Shown here in pieces: positions 1 to 6,711 of a stretch of DNA of 14,059 bases. Source of the DNA: Bacillota bacterium (GTDB taxonomy: Bacteria; Bacillota; Clostridia; Christensenellales; Aristaeellaceae); assembly GCA_023409955.1 (NCBI GenBank), contig JAEYQQ010000141.1, forward strand, positions 1 through 14,059. The letters are read 5' to 3'. Each line of letters begins with the position of its first letter. Positions within the stretch are counted from its first letter, which is position 1. A program made the position numbers and the translations under genes. The notes under the pieces were generated by a model. It saw only the letters and a program-made list of their open reading frames with translations, did not search any database and was not told where the DNA came from.

Positions 1-440
1 CTTTTGTTCTAATTGTTGCTGCCAAGACTACGATATATTGTATACTTGATTTCTATGACAACAAAATATTGTGGATATATGACGATTGTTTTTTGTATTA
101 CTGTCAAGTCTGTTTCACTATAATACAGTTTAAAAAAAACTGTTAACATTTATACCGCATTGGATAGTAGTAAACGAAGTACGCCTGTAGCTTACTGTTC
201 ATATGAGCAGATTGATGCATTTGAATAAAAAACGCTGGATTATCAAGAATCTCAGCGCTTTCTACAGTAAAAGGTGAATGTTGTGCAGGAATCTCCAAAT
301 TATCTGCAAGCGATCCAATTATAATGAAGAAACACGATAAACGTCAATTATTTCTCCAATTCTGCAATTTTTAATATATCGCCTTAAATCGACAAATGTT
401 AAGTGGGAAATGAGAAAAAAGATGAAATTTATCAAAAGAG
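1..440. other. AT-rich intergenic region without a convincing gene
   Basis: No open reading frame with a start codon, ribosome binding site and protein-like product is visible on either strand. Two things stand out. The minus strand is stop-free from 343 down to a TAA at 145-143, and a 7-bp inverted repeat lies directly beyond that stop at 125-143. A TATAAT at 119-124 has no partner -35 box at normal spacing. The base composition is clearly more AT-rich than the operon that follows, as expected for a regulatory or decaying intergenic stretch. Confidence 0.6.
125..143. repeat. Small inverted repeat (7-bp stem, A5 loop)
   Basis: ACAGTTT (125-131) and AAACTGT (137-143) are perfect inverted copies around five A residues. 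It sits just past the stop codon of the stop-free minus-strand stretch that ends at 143. No T-run follows the stem on either strand, so it is not a standard intrinsic terminator. A stem this AT-rich could also arise by chance. Confidence 0.35.
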
Positions 441-442
441 TA

Positions 443-470
443 TTGACAGAGAAGGGTAGGATGGTATACT
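443..470 (+). promoter_or_regulatory. Sigma-A promoter with extended -10 box driving the flagellar operon
   Basis: A perfect -35 box TTGACA (443-448) is followed after 16 bp by TATACT (465-470), one mismatch from TATAAT. A TG at 462-463, one base upstream, makes an extended -10 element. Transcription should start near 477, giving a leader of about 300 nt before flgB that contains the riboswitch. The match is to the housekeeping sigma factor, not to the flagellar sigma-D/sigma-28 consensus, as expected for an early flagellar operon. The spacing is one base below the 17-bp optimum. Confidence 0.8.
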
Positions 471-476
471 TAACAT

Positions 477-616
477 GAGTAACAAAACATGGTATTATTC
501 ATGGAAGGAAATTGTAATCAGGCGGTGCTGATCAATGCCCGGGCAACCGGTGCCAAACATTAAAGGCGATTGAATGGAAGATTAACCGTCAGCTCAATAA
601 TGAAATATCGAACGAA
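477..616 (+). other. Untranslated leader upstream of the riboswitch aptamer
   Basis: About 140 nt lie between the predicted transcription start and the aptamer. They hold no recognised gene. GGGCAAC at 541-547 is the exact complement of GTTGCCC at 701-707 on the far side of the aptamer, so the two could pair around it. One frame is stop-free from 518 to a TAA at 638-640 but has no start codon. Short frames beginning with ATG at 475, 501 and 535 lack good ribosome binding sites. Its role is unknown to me. Confidence 0.5.
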
Positions 617-687
617 ATGGCAAACTTACCGAAAAAGTAAGGTAAGGACGCAAAACTACAGGGTCTGAAATGACAGCCAGTTGCCGA
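617..687 (+). promoter_or_regulatory. Cyclic di-GMP class I (GEMM-I) riboswitch aptamer
   Basis: The conserved core is present in order: GGCAAAC (619-625), a stem CTTACC/GGTAAG (625-630 with 641-646), the nearly invariant GGACGCAAA (646-654), a second stem starting AACT (654-657) paired with AGTT (679-682), inner pairs GG/CC and GTC/GAC, then the AGCCAG...TTGCC end (676-685). AACT/AGTT replaces the common AGCC/GGTT pair with compensating changes. The G at 619 matches the G that reads the ligand in the Vibrio Vc2 structure; the cGAMP-binding variants carry A there. By homology it senses c-di-GMP and controls the flagellar genes downstream. The first stem is odd: the GAAA tetraloop is replaced by a 10-nt loop and GTAAG is duplicated at 637-646. 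Confidence 0.9.
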
Positions 688-762
688 AAGGGTATTTTTT
701 GTTGCCCAAAAAAATCAATAAATTTCAATAATGGGAATAAATGTGCGCAACTAACTGGCAGT
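688..762 (+). other. Region between aptamer and flgB, presumed expression platform
   Basis: This stretch should carry the switch that turns ligand binding into gene control. It has a T-run at 695-700, but no strong hairpin ends just before it. The best local stem, GGGTA (690-694) with TGCCC (703-707), encloses the T-run and is followed by A residues, so it is not a standard terminator. GTTGCCC (701-707) could pair with GGGCAAC at 541-547, and its TTGCC repeats the aptamer's last five bases. No segment complementary to the flgB ribosome binding site was seen. The mechanism is unresolved. Confidence 0.4.
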
Positions 763-769
763 GGAGGGG
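763..769 (+). promoter_or_regulatory. Ribosome binding site of flgB
   Basis: GGAGGGG lies directly against an ATG at 770 and runs through the GTG at 761, so neither is well placed as a start. It is well placed for the in-frame GTG at 776, with 8 nt between GGAGG and the codon. This decides the start of flgB. Confidence 0.7.
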
Positions 770-775
770 ATGTTT

Positions 776-1165
776 GTGGCTAGCATACTAAACAATACGA
801 ATATGGCGCTTCTACAAAAGAGTATGGATGCTCTTTGGCTAAGGCAGCAGGTGATTGCCAATAACATTGCCAATGCTTCCACGCCAGGCTATAAAAGCCA
901 GCACCTTGAGTTTGAGGATCTGCTGGAGCAGAAGCTGGACAAAGCAGGTCAAAGTGAAGCTTCCATTCAAGAAGCAATCGACAAAGTGGAACCCAGAATC
1001 ATCCGCGATGAAAGCACAGCGATTACGGAGGATGGCAACAATGTGGATCTGGACCATGAAAACATTGAAATGGCCAGGGCACAAATGCAATACAGCTATC
1101 TTACCAATTCAATCAGTTCGCAAATCAGGCGTCTGAAATATGTGGTGACAGAGGGGCGTGGCTGA
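776..1165 (+). CDS. flgB: FlgB, flagellar proximal rod protein
   Basis: FlgB is a rod subunit exported by the flagellar type III system and assembled in the periplasm or cell wall above the MS ring. From the GTG at 776 the protein has 129 residues, normal for the family. The N-terminal rod motif is clear: LRQQVIANNIANASTPGYKS around residues 22-41, where family members read LR-QxVIANNIANxxTPGYK. The C-terminal part (VDLDHENIEMARAQMQYS) is the usual amphipathic helix that packs in the rod. The start is set by GGAGGGG at 763-769; frame-compatible ATG 770 and GTG 761 lie in or against that site. It is the first gene of the operon, behind the c-di-GMP riboswitch, and ends 2 bases before flgC. Confidence 0.95.
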   Translation: MASILNNTNMALLQKSMDALWLRQQVIANNIANASTPGYKSQHLEFEDLLEQKLDKAGQSEASIQEAIDKVEPRIIRDESTAITEDGNNVDLDHENIEMARAQMQYSYLTNSISSQIRRLKYVVTEGRG

Positions 1166-1167
1166 TT

Positions 1168-1608
1168 ATGAGCTTTATGAAATCGTTGGATATTAGCGGT
1201 TCCGGGCTGACTGCTCAAAAGCTGCGTATGCAGATCGTTGCTCAGAACCTTGCAAATGCAAGCACAACAAGAACCGAGGATGGCGGGCCGTATAGGCGTC
1301 AGATGGTGGTTCTCAACGAAAGAACCAGTTCGTTTTCTGCTCATTTAAATGCCGCCACAGGCGCGAGTGGTGCAGCTGGAAGAGGCGTAGAGGCTACAGC
1401 CATCGTTGGGGATGCGGATGATTTTAAGGTTGAGTATGATCCAACCCATCCAGATGCCAACGAAGATGGATATGTGCAACTGCCCAATGTCAACTCCGTT
1501 GAGGAAATGGTGGATATGATGTCGGCATCCAGATTGTACGAAGCGAATGTGACTGCTTTCAACGCAATGAAGGAAATGGCCGCAAAGGCTTTGGAAATCG
1601 GAAGATAG
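1168..1608 (+). CDS. flgC: FlgC, flagellar proximal rod protein
   Basis: FlgC is a second proximal rod subunit, assembled next to FlgB and FliE. The protein has 146 residues, typical for FlgC. The rod/hook N-terminal motif SGSGLTAQKLRMQIVAQNLA (residues 10-29) is followed by NASTTRTEDGGPYRRQMVVL, where the GGPYRRQ segment is a FlgC hallmark. The C-terminus, from about residue 107 (NVNSVEEMVDMMSASRLYEA and on), is the conserved helix ending MAAKALEIGR. ATG 1168 lies two bases after the flgB stop, and the GAGGGG within the end of flgB is its ribosome binding site. Confidence 0.96.
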   Translation: MSFMKSLDISGSGLTAQKLRMQIVAQNLANASTTRTEDGGPYRRQMVVLNERTSSFSAHLNAATGASGAAGRGVEATAIVGDADDFKVEYDPTHPDANEDGYVQLPNVNSVEEMVDMMSASRLYEANVTAFNAMKEMAAKALEIGR

Positions 1609-1658
1609 CATCAGACGCTTAACATTAGATTTTGTACATAGGAAGCGGGGTAGTCAAA

Positions 1659-1961
1659 ATGGCTGTAGAGTCCATTAAATTGGCACAATATATCGCAAAC
1701 CTGAACAAAACACCTGGTGTATCCACAGTCTCTGAAAACATTATACCATTTGAAGATTTACTAAGAAACGCTGTACAGGAAACAATTCAAACAGATTCAA
1801 CCGTCAATTACGATGCGGTGAAACTGGCAACAGGCTTAAGTGATACCCCTCACAATATTACAATCAATGCTGCCAAGGCGGACTTGGCTGTGCAGATGCT
1901 GGTTTCTGTAAGAAACAAAGCGCTGGAAGCCTATAATGAGATTATGCGCATTACGCTCTGA
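1659..1961 (+). CDS. fliE: FliE, MS ring-rod junction protein
   Basis: FliE joins the MS ring to the rod and is one of the first proteins exported. ATG 1659 is chosen because GGAAGCGGGG (1641-1650) lies 8 bases before it, giving 100 residues, the usual FliE length. An in-frame TTG at 1632 would add nine residues with no ribosome binding site. The C-terminal half carries the FliE signature: INAAKADLAVQMLVSVRNKA followed by LEAYNEIMRITL, matching the family pattern of AxEKASLALQLxVQVRNKxxEAYxEIMRM. The region just before, normally a DLHxVMIA-like segment, reads TPHNITIN here. It lies between flgC and fliF, its standard place. Confidence 0.95.
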   Translation: MAVESIKLAQYIANLNKTPGVSTVSENIIPFEDLLRNAVQETIQTDSTVNYDAVKLATGLSDTPHNITINAAKADLAVQMLVSVRNKALEAYNEIMRITL

Positions 1962-2008
1962 AAAATGAGGCTGCGTGCAAAAGAAAAATGGCAGATTAGA
2001 GGGGAAGC

Positions 2009-3619
2009 ATGGATCTTTCAATATCGAATCTCCTGAACAGCATAAAGGGATATTTGGCAAAGCTTAGCAAGGGTACAAAAATAGCCCTTGCAGTTTTGCT
2101 TGTTTCCGTTATTGGAGGCTCGATTGTATTAGCTGGCGTAATGGAGAATTCTGGGTATACGGTGCTTTATCGAGGTCTATCAGCTTCTGAAAGCGCAGAC
2201 ATCGTAAACTTGCTTGATAGTATGGGGACGCCATACAAACTGGAGATGGACGGGACCATCCAGGTTCACAAGACAAATGTTGCCATGATCAAAATGCAAC
2301 TGGCTGCAGAGGGGTTCCCCAAAAGCACGCTGGGCTATGATTTGTTTACCAATCAAGCAAACCTGATGACCACTGATTATGAAAAACGTCAATACTTGAT
2401 TTTTCAGCTGCAGGACAGGCTTCAGGAATCACTAAGAACCCTTTCAGGTGTGAAAAATGCCATTGTCACGTTGAATGTACCGGACGACAGCTCCTTTGTG
2501 CTTAAATCTGATAGACCACAGGCGACAGCGTCTGTGGTTTTAGACCTATATTCATATACCACCCTTACAGAAAAGCAAATCAGGGGTATTGAAGCGTTGG
2601 TGGCCAAAAGTGTACCTGGCCTGCTTGCTGAGAATGTTGCTATAGCCAACAGCACCGGTGAGCTTCTCAACGAAAAAAATCAGGAACTCAACGGGCAGGC
2701 GCTTACACAGATTGAAGCCATCAGCCAGATCAACGAGTATTATAAAGATAAAATTTCGCGGTTCTTGGAGCCGGTATTTGGAAAAGACGGTATGAGCGTT
2801 GCTGTAAGCGTTCAGGTGGATTTTCAATCAAAAGTCTCCGAGCAAACCATATACACTCCGGTTGTAGGGGAAAGGGGTATTCTTTCCAGGGAAGAATACG
2901 ATCATAGCAGCATCAACGGCGGTGTTGTTCAAAGCACAGCCGCTGGAACAGACGCCAACACAGGAATACCTACCTATGTTGAAAATGACAATGATGAAGA
3001 CAATCAAAGCGCAAGTGTCAGCGGCAGCAATGATTATCTTGTAAACAAACTTATTGAAGGAATTGAAGATAAAGGCGGCCGTATAACGGATATGACGGTG
3101 GCCGTTATGATCAACAGCACGTATCTTTCTGATGAGCTTGTTGCTCGATATAAAGAAATGGTTTCATTTGGTGCTGGTATACCCGCAGATAAAGTGGTTA
3201 TCACATATGCCGAATTTACACCCAAGCAAGAAATCACGTTCCCTCAAGAGCCTGCATTCAAGGTGGATGCAATCATTATCGCGGTGGCGCTCGCGTTTAT
3301 CTTGCTGCTAATGCTGGCTGTATTCTTTACACTGCGTATGAGCCGTAAAAAGAAAGCGATACCGCATCGAGGGCCACAACAGCGCAGTGGTCAAGCAGCC
3401 TCTGCACAACGTTCGGCATCTCCGCAGCAGCAGAAGCAGCCTGGCCGTCCACAGGGGGCAGCGCCTGATGCAAGCGAAGAGGAGGCCCCAGGTGAGATTG
3501 TTCTATCTGAGACAAGGGAACAGGGAATTAAGCGTCAAGTTCGTGAGTTTGCGACAGCCAATCCAGAAATTGTCGCTCAGCTATTGCGAACCTGGATGAA
3601 GGAGGATGATGCTAAGTGA
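2009..3619 (+). CDS. fliF: FliF, flagellar MS-ring protein
   Basis: FliF forms the membrane MS ring on which the whole flagellum is built and which holds the export gate. The protein has 536 residues, normal for Firmicutes. A first membrane helix spans about residues 24-45, followed by YscJ-like ring-building domains (GYTVLYRGLSASESADIVNL from residue 49; DRLQESLRTLSGVKNAIVTL). A polar, acidic and Ser-rich insertion (about 300-340, VENDNDEDNQSASVSGSND) fits the beta-collar region. The second membrane helix is at about 421-441, then a Lys/Arg stop and a Gln/Pro-rich tail. The last 30 residues (IKRQVREFATANPEIVAQLL and on) form the conserved helices that bind FliG. AGGGG at 2000-2004 precedes ATG 2009. 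The stop overlaps the GTG of fliG. Confidence 0.97.
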   Translation: MDLSISNLLNSIKGYLAKLSKGTKIALAVLLVSVIGGSIVLAGVMENSGYTVLYRGLSASESADIVNLLDSMGTPYKLEMDGTIQVHKTNVAMIKMQLAAEGFPKSTLGYDLFTNQANLMTTDYEKRQYLIFQLQDRLQESLRTLSGVKNAIVTLNVPDDSSFVLKSDRPQATASVVLDLYSYTTLTEKQIRGIEALVAKSVPGLLAENVAIANSTGELLNEKNQELNGQALTQIEAISQINEYYKDKISRFLEPVFGKDGMSVAVSVQVDFQSKVSEQTIYTPVVGERGILSREEYDHSSINGGVVQSTAAGTDANTGIPTYVENDNDEDNQSASVSGSNDYLVNKLIEGIEDKGGRITDMTVAVMINSTYLSDELVARYKEMVSFGAGIPADKVVITYAEFTPKQEITFPQEPAFKVDAIIIAVALAFILLLMLAVFFTLRMSRKKKAIPHRGPQQRSGQAASAQRSASPQQQKQPGRPQGAAPDASEEEAPGEIVLSETREQGIKRQVREFATANPEIVAQLLRTWMKEDDAK

Positions 3620-4629
3620 AGCATAGATCACGTAGTACAGATTCCGCCAGAAAGGCCGCCACCGTTGTACTATCCTTAGGTGTTGAACAGGCATCAAGGG
3701 TTTATAAGTACCTAAAGCCGGAAGAGATTGAGCAAATAACGATACAGATCGCCACATTGGAAAATCTGTCTCCTGAAGCTGTGGATGCTACCATGGAGGA
3801 GTTCTATAATCTGTGCCTGGCACAAAAATATATCACAGAGGGCGGCATTGAGTACGCCAGGGCAATCTTGGAAAAGGCGGTTGGTACCGCAAATGCTGCT
3901 ACGGTCATTGAACGGATCACAAGGTCTCTTCAGACAAAGGCGTTCAGCTTTTTGGATAAAGCTGATCCCAAGCATTTGCTCAGCCTCATTCAGAATGAGC
4001 ACCCCCAAACAATCGCACTGATTCTTTCTTATTGCACAACCAGCCAAGCGGCGGAGATTCTAGGCGAGCTTCCGAGTGAAATTCAGCTGGATGTGGTTGA
4101 GCGTGTGGCTATGATGGACAGAACTTCTCCCGATGCTGTCAGGGAAGTGGAGAAGATGATTGAGCAGAAGCTGTCAATGAGCGAGTCCATTGGCTTTGCC
4201 GAAATCGGCGGCACCAAATATATAGCCAGTGTCTTAAACAATGTGGATCGCAGCACAGAAAAGTTCATTATGGAAGAGTTGTCGAAGAAAGATCCTCATA
4301 TGGCAGAAGAAATTCGAAACCGTATGTTTGTATTCGAAGACATAGCTACTCTGGATCCGATGTATATTCAGCGCTTCTTGCAGGATGTCAATGCCAATGA
4401 TCTGCTGATTGCAATGAAGGGCTGCTCCAAGGAAATTACAGATGTTTTCTATTCCAACATGTCGGTCCGCCTCAAAACAACGTTGGAGGAAGAATCCGGT
4501 TACCTGCATGGTGTGCGCCTGTCAGCAGTGGAGGAAGCGCAGCAGAAGCTGGTTACACTTGTACGTCGGCTTGAGGAAAACGGAGATATTGTCATTGATC
4601 GCGGCCGAAAGGATGAGATGATTGGCTAG
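3616..4629 (+). CDS. fliG: FliG, flagellar motor switch protein
   Basis: FliG is the C-ring protein that binds FliF on one side and FliM on the other and receives torque from the stator. The length (337 residues) is typical. Seen in order: N-terminal FliF-binding domain (residues 10-100, RKAATVVLSLGVEQASRVYK), middle domain with the EHPQT motif (128-132) that binds FliM, the hinge MFVF (237-240), and a C-terminal torque domain. In that domain, aligned from memory with E. coli, K264, R281 and R297 are kept, but D288-D289 read E-E and the GP of GPVRL reads HG. GTG 3616 overlaps the fliF stop by 4 bases (GTGA), with GGAGG at 3601-3605 ahead of it, so translation is probably coupled. Confidence 0.97.
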   Translation: MKHRSRSTDSARKAATVVLSLGVEQASRVYKYLKPEEIEQITIQIATLENLSPEAVDATMEEFYNLCLAQKYITEGGIEYARAILEKAVGTANAATVIERITRSLQTKAFSFLDKADPKHLLSLIQNEHPQTIALILSYCTTSQAAEILGELPSEIQLDVVERVAMMDRTSPDAVREVEKMIEQKLSMSESIGFAEIGGTKYIASVLNNVDRSTEKFIMEELSKKDPHMAEEIRNRMFVFEDIATLDPMYIQRFLQDVNANDLLIAMKGCSKEITDVFYSNMSVRLKTTLEEESGYLHGVRLSAVEEAQQKLVTLVRRLEENGDIVIDRGRKDEMIG

Positions 4630-5353
4630 GCTACTTAAAAGTGAGCAAGTCCGTTTGGAAGAGGCCGGTTATGTCTTAAGCGGTACGGCTTATGCAAAGC
4701 CAAACCCTGTCATCCACACGCCGCCGCCTCCTTCGGTACCGTCTGCATCCGCCAAAGAAGAACTGGCTGAGGCAGCAAAAAAGGCCCGGGCAATTGTGGA
4801 CGGTGCAAACCGATACCTGATGAAAGTTCATGGGCAGGTAAGACAGCAGGCTCAGGAAACCTTGGAAAAGGCTCGTGAAGACGGCTTTATGCAAGGTTAT
4901 GAAGATGGAATGAAGCAAGGGCTTGCTGAGAATGAACAAACGCTTGCCAGAATTGTGGGTTTGCTTCAGGAGATAGACAAGAGCAAACAAGCAATTTTTG
5001 CAAACCACCAGCAGGAAATTGTTGATTTAGCGCTGGATATCGCCCGTAAAGTAGTTGGAACACATCTTACAAAAGATGACAGGGCATTCCGCAACATATT
5101 CAAAAATGCAACTGATGGACTGTATGGCCATAAAACGGTGCGGCTGATGGTATCACAGCATGAAGCAATGTTTGCAACAGCCTCCAGTGATGAGCTGCGA
5201 AGCATGATAGCCGGGGCTGAAAATATGGATATACAAGTGTTGGAGGATGCACCACCTGGAACATGCATACTGGAAACAGAAGAAACACTGATAGATGCAA
5301 GCGCTTCAAAACAGGTAGAAAAGCTGATTCAGGCAGTGGAATCTGTCAGATAA
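4622..5353 (+). CDS. fliH: FliH, regulator of the flagellar export ATPase
   Basis: FliH binds the ATPase FliI, keeps it in check and brings it to the C ring and export gate. The protein has 243 residues. An N-terminal segment with a PPPP run (about residues 34-40) is followed by a long charged helix with the FliH/YscL glycine repeat GFMQGYEDGMKQG at 88-100 (G every fourth residue). The C-terminal domain is recognisable as QQEIVDLALDIARKVVGTHL, where the family has a similar LAxxIAxKVI segment. The start is a TTG at 4622, with AAAGGA ending 8 bases before it. It overlaps fliG by 8 bases, which suggests coupled translation. The next gene is fliI, its partner. Confidence 0.93.
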   Translation: MARLLKSEQVRLEEAGYVLSGTAYAKPNPVIHTPPPPSVPSASAKEELAEAAKKARAIVDGANRYLMKVHGQVRQQAQETLEKAREDGFMQGYEDGMKQGLAENEQTLARIVGLLQEIDKSKQAIFANHQQEIVDLALDIARKVVGTHLTKDDRAFRNIFKNATDGLYGHKTVRLMVSQHEAMFATASSDELRSMIAGAENMDIQVLEDAPPGTCILETEETLIDASASKQVEKLIQAVESVR

Positions 5354-5385
5354 AGTGATGGCCTTATCGTGAAAGGAGGGATGGG

Positions 5386-6711
5386 ATGTTTGATAAATAC
5401 CGGCAGGCGGTTTCACAGACCGACCCCATCCTTCGTGGTGGTAAGGTGGATAAAATCATCGGCATGGTGATTGAAAGCACTGGGCCTGACGTGGATATCG
5501 GGACTGTTTGCCGTATTCACAGTGCTAGGAGAAACACCTGGATAGATGCCGAGGCTGTTGGATTTAAGGGAAACCGTTTGCTGCTGATGCCTTACAAGGA
5601 AATGGATGGCGTTGCAAGAGGCAGTGTGGTGGAGTCAACAGGAGATGCTCTTCGGATATCGGTGGGGCCTGAACTGGTAGGCAGGGTGCTTGACGGCTTT
5701 GGGATGCCCATTGACGATGGAGGTCCGCTTCGCTGTAAAGAGCAGTATACTGTGCAAAATCTTCCGTCCAATCCTTTGTCCAGACCGCGTATCGACTCAA
5801 AAATTCACATCGGGGTCCGGGCTATCGATTCACTCTTAACATGCGGCAAAGGTCAGCGGATGGGTATTTTCGCTGGCAGTGGCATCGGCAAAAGTACATT
5901 GCTTGGCATGATGCTTCGAAATGTGGAAGCTGATGTCAATGTCATCGCATTGGTAGGAGAGCGCGGCCGCGAGGTCAGGGACTTTATTGAAAAGGATTTG
6001 CAGCAGGAGGGTATGCGCAGATCTGTATTGGTAGTGGCTACCAGCGATCAGCCAGCCATGATGCGCTTAAAATGCGCAATGACTGCAACGACCATTGCTG
6101 AGTATTTTCGAGATCAAGGTAAGGATGTCTTGCTGGTGATGGACTCGCTTACGCGTTTTGCCATGGCCCAGCGCGAGATAGGCCTTGCCACAGGAGAGCC
6201 ACCGGTGGCAAGGGGGTATACGCCTTCGCTGTACGCCATTATGCCAAGGCTTCTGGAGCGGTCTGGAAAGTTCAACAAGGGCTCTATTACCGGCATTTAT
6301 ACAGTGCTGGTAGAAGGCGATGATGTCAATGAACCAATATCAGATACCGTTCGCGGTATACTGGACGGGCACATCGTTCTTTCCAGAGCATATGCCATGC
6401 GTAACCATTATCCCGCTATCGATGTACTGGCCAGCATCAGCCGTATTATGAATGAAATCGTACCGCCGGAGCACATGCAGGCTGCATCCACACTGCGTTC
6501 TTCCTTATCGGCGTACTATGAGAATTTTGACCTTATCAGTATCGGTGCTTATAAAGCTGGTTCAAACCCAAGGATAGATAATGCTATTGCAAATATCGAC
6601 AGAATAAACGGATTTTTAAAGCAGGAAATTGGAGAAAAAGCACCTTTTGATGAAACTTTTCGAAAAATGCTTGAAATCCATAAGGCCGTCAGTAAGGGAG
6701 GCACTTCATGA
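5386..6711 (+). CDS. fliI: FliI, flagellum-specific export ATPase
   Basis: FliI is the hexameric ATPase of flagellar protein export, related to the F1 beta subunit; it acts on the cytoplasmic side below the export gate. The length of 441 residues is normal. The Walker A motif AGSGIGKST is at 163-171 with K169, followed by the GERGREV segment with the catalytic Glu at 192. The Walker B strand VLLVMD ends at D253, followed by SLTRFAMAQREIGLATGEPP, the type III ATPase signature. The N-terminal beta-barrel domain (to about 95) and the C-terminal helical domain are present. GGAGGG (5375-5380) lies 5 bases before ATG 5386; an out-of-frame ATG at 5381 is discounted. It is the partner of FliH before it and FliJ after it. 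Confidence 0.97.
   Translation: MFDKYRQAVSQTDPILRGGKVDKIIGMVIESTGPDVDIGTVCRIHSARRNTWIDAEAVGFKGNRLLLMPYKEMDGVARGSVVESTGDALRISVGPELVGRVLDGFGMPIDDGGPLRCKEQYTVQNLPSNPLSRPRIDSKIHIGVRAIDSLLTCGKGQRMGIFAGSGIGKSTLLGMMLRNVEADVNVIALVGERGREVRDFIEKDLQQEGMRRSVLVVATSDQPAMMRLKCAMTATTIAEYFRDQGKDVLLVMDSLTRFAMAQREIGLATGEPPVARGYTPSLYAIMPRLLERSGKFNKGSITGIYTVLVEGDDVNEPISDTVRGILDGHIVLSRAYAMRNHYPAIDVLASISRIMNEIVPPEHMQAASTLRSSLSAYYENFDLISIGAYKAGSNPRIDNAIANIDRINGFLKQEIGEKAPFDETFRKMLEIHKAVSKGGTS

Noticed and set aside
10..36. Sigma-D (sigma-28) like promoter, TAAT, 15 bp, TACGATAT
   Set aside because: Only partial matches to TAAA and GCCGATAT, and it lies over 700 bases before flgB with a much better sigma-A promoter in between.
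31..381. Inverted 9-bp pair CGATATATT (31-39) and AATATATCG (373-381), considered as a C. difficile-style invertible flagellar switch
   Set aside because: Far shorter than the 21-bp repeats of the known switch, made mostly of A and T, and the match does not extend. Likely chance in AT-rich DNA.
536..561. Sequence resembling the CCCGGCAACC and GGTGCCAA blocks of a SAM-I riboswitch
   Set aside because: The blocks are too close together and the other conserved parts of the SAM-I aptamer are absent on both sides.
690..707. Intrinsic terminator GGGTA...TGCCC after the aptamer
   Set aside because: Weak stem, T-run inside the loop instead of after the stem, and A residues follow. Not a standard terminator on the + strand.
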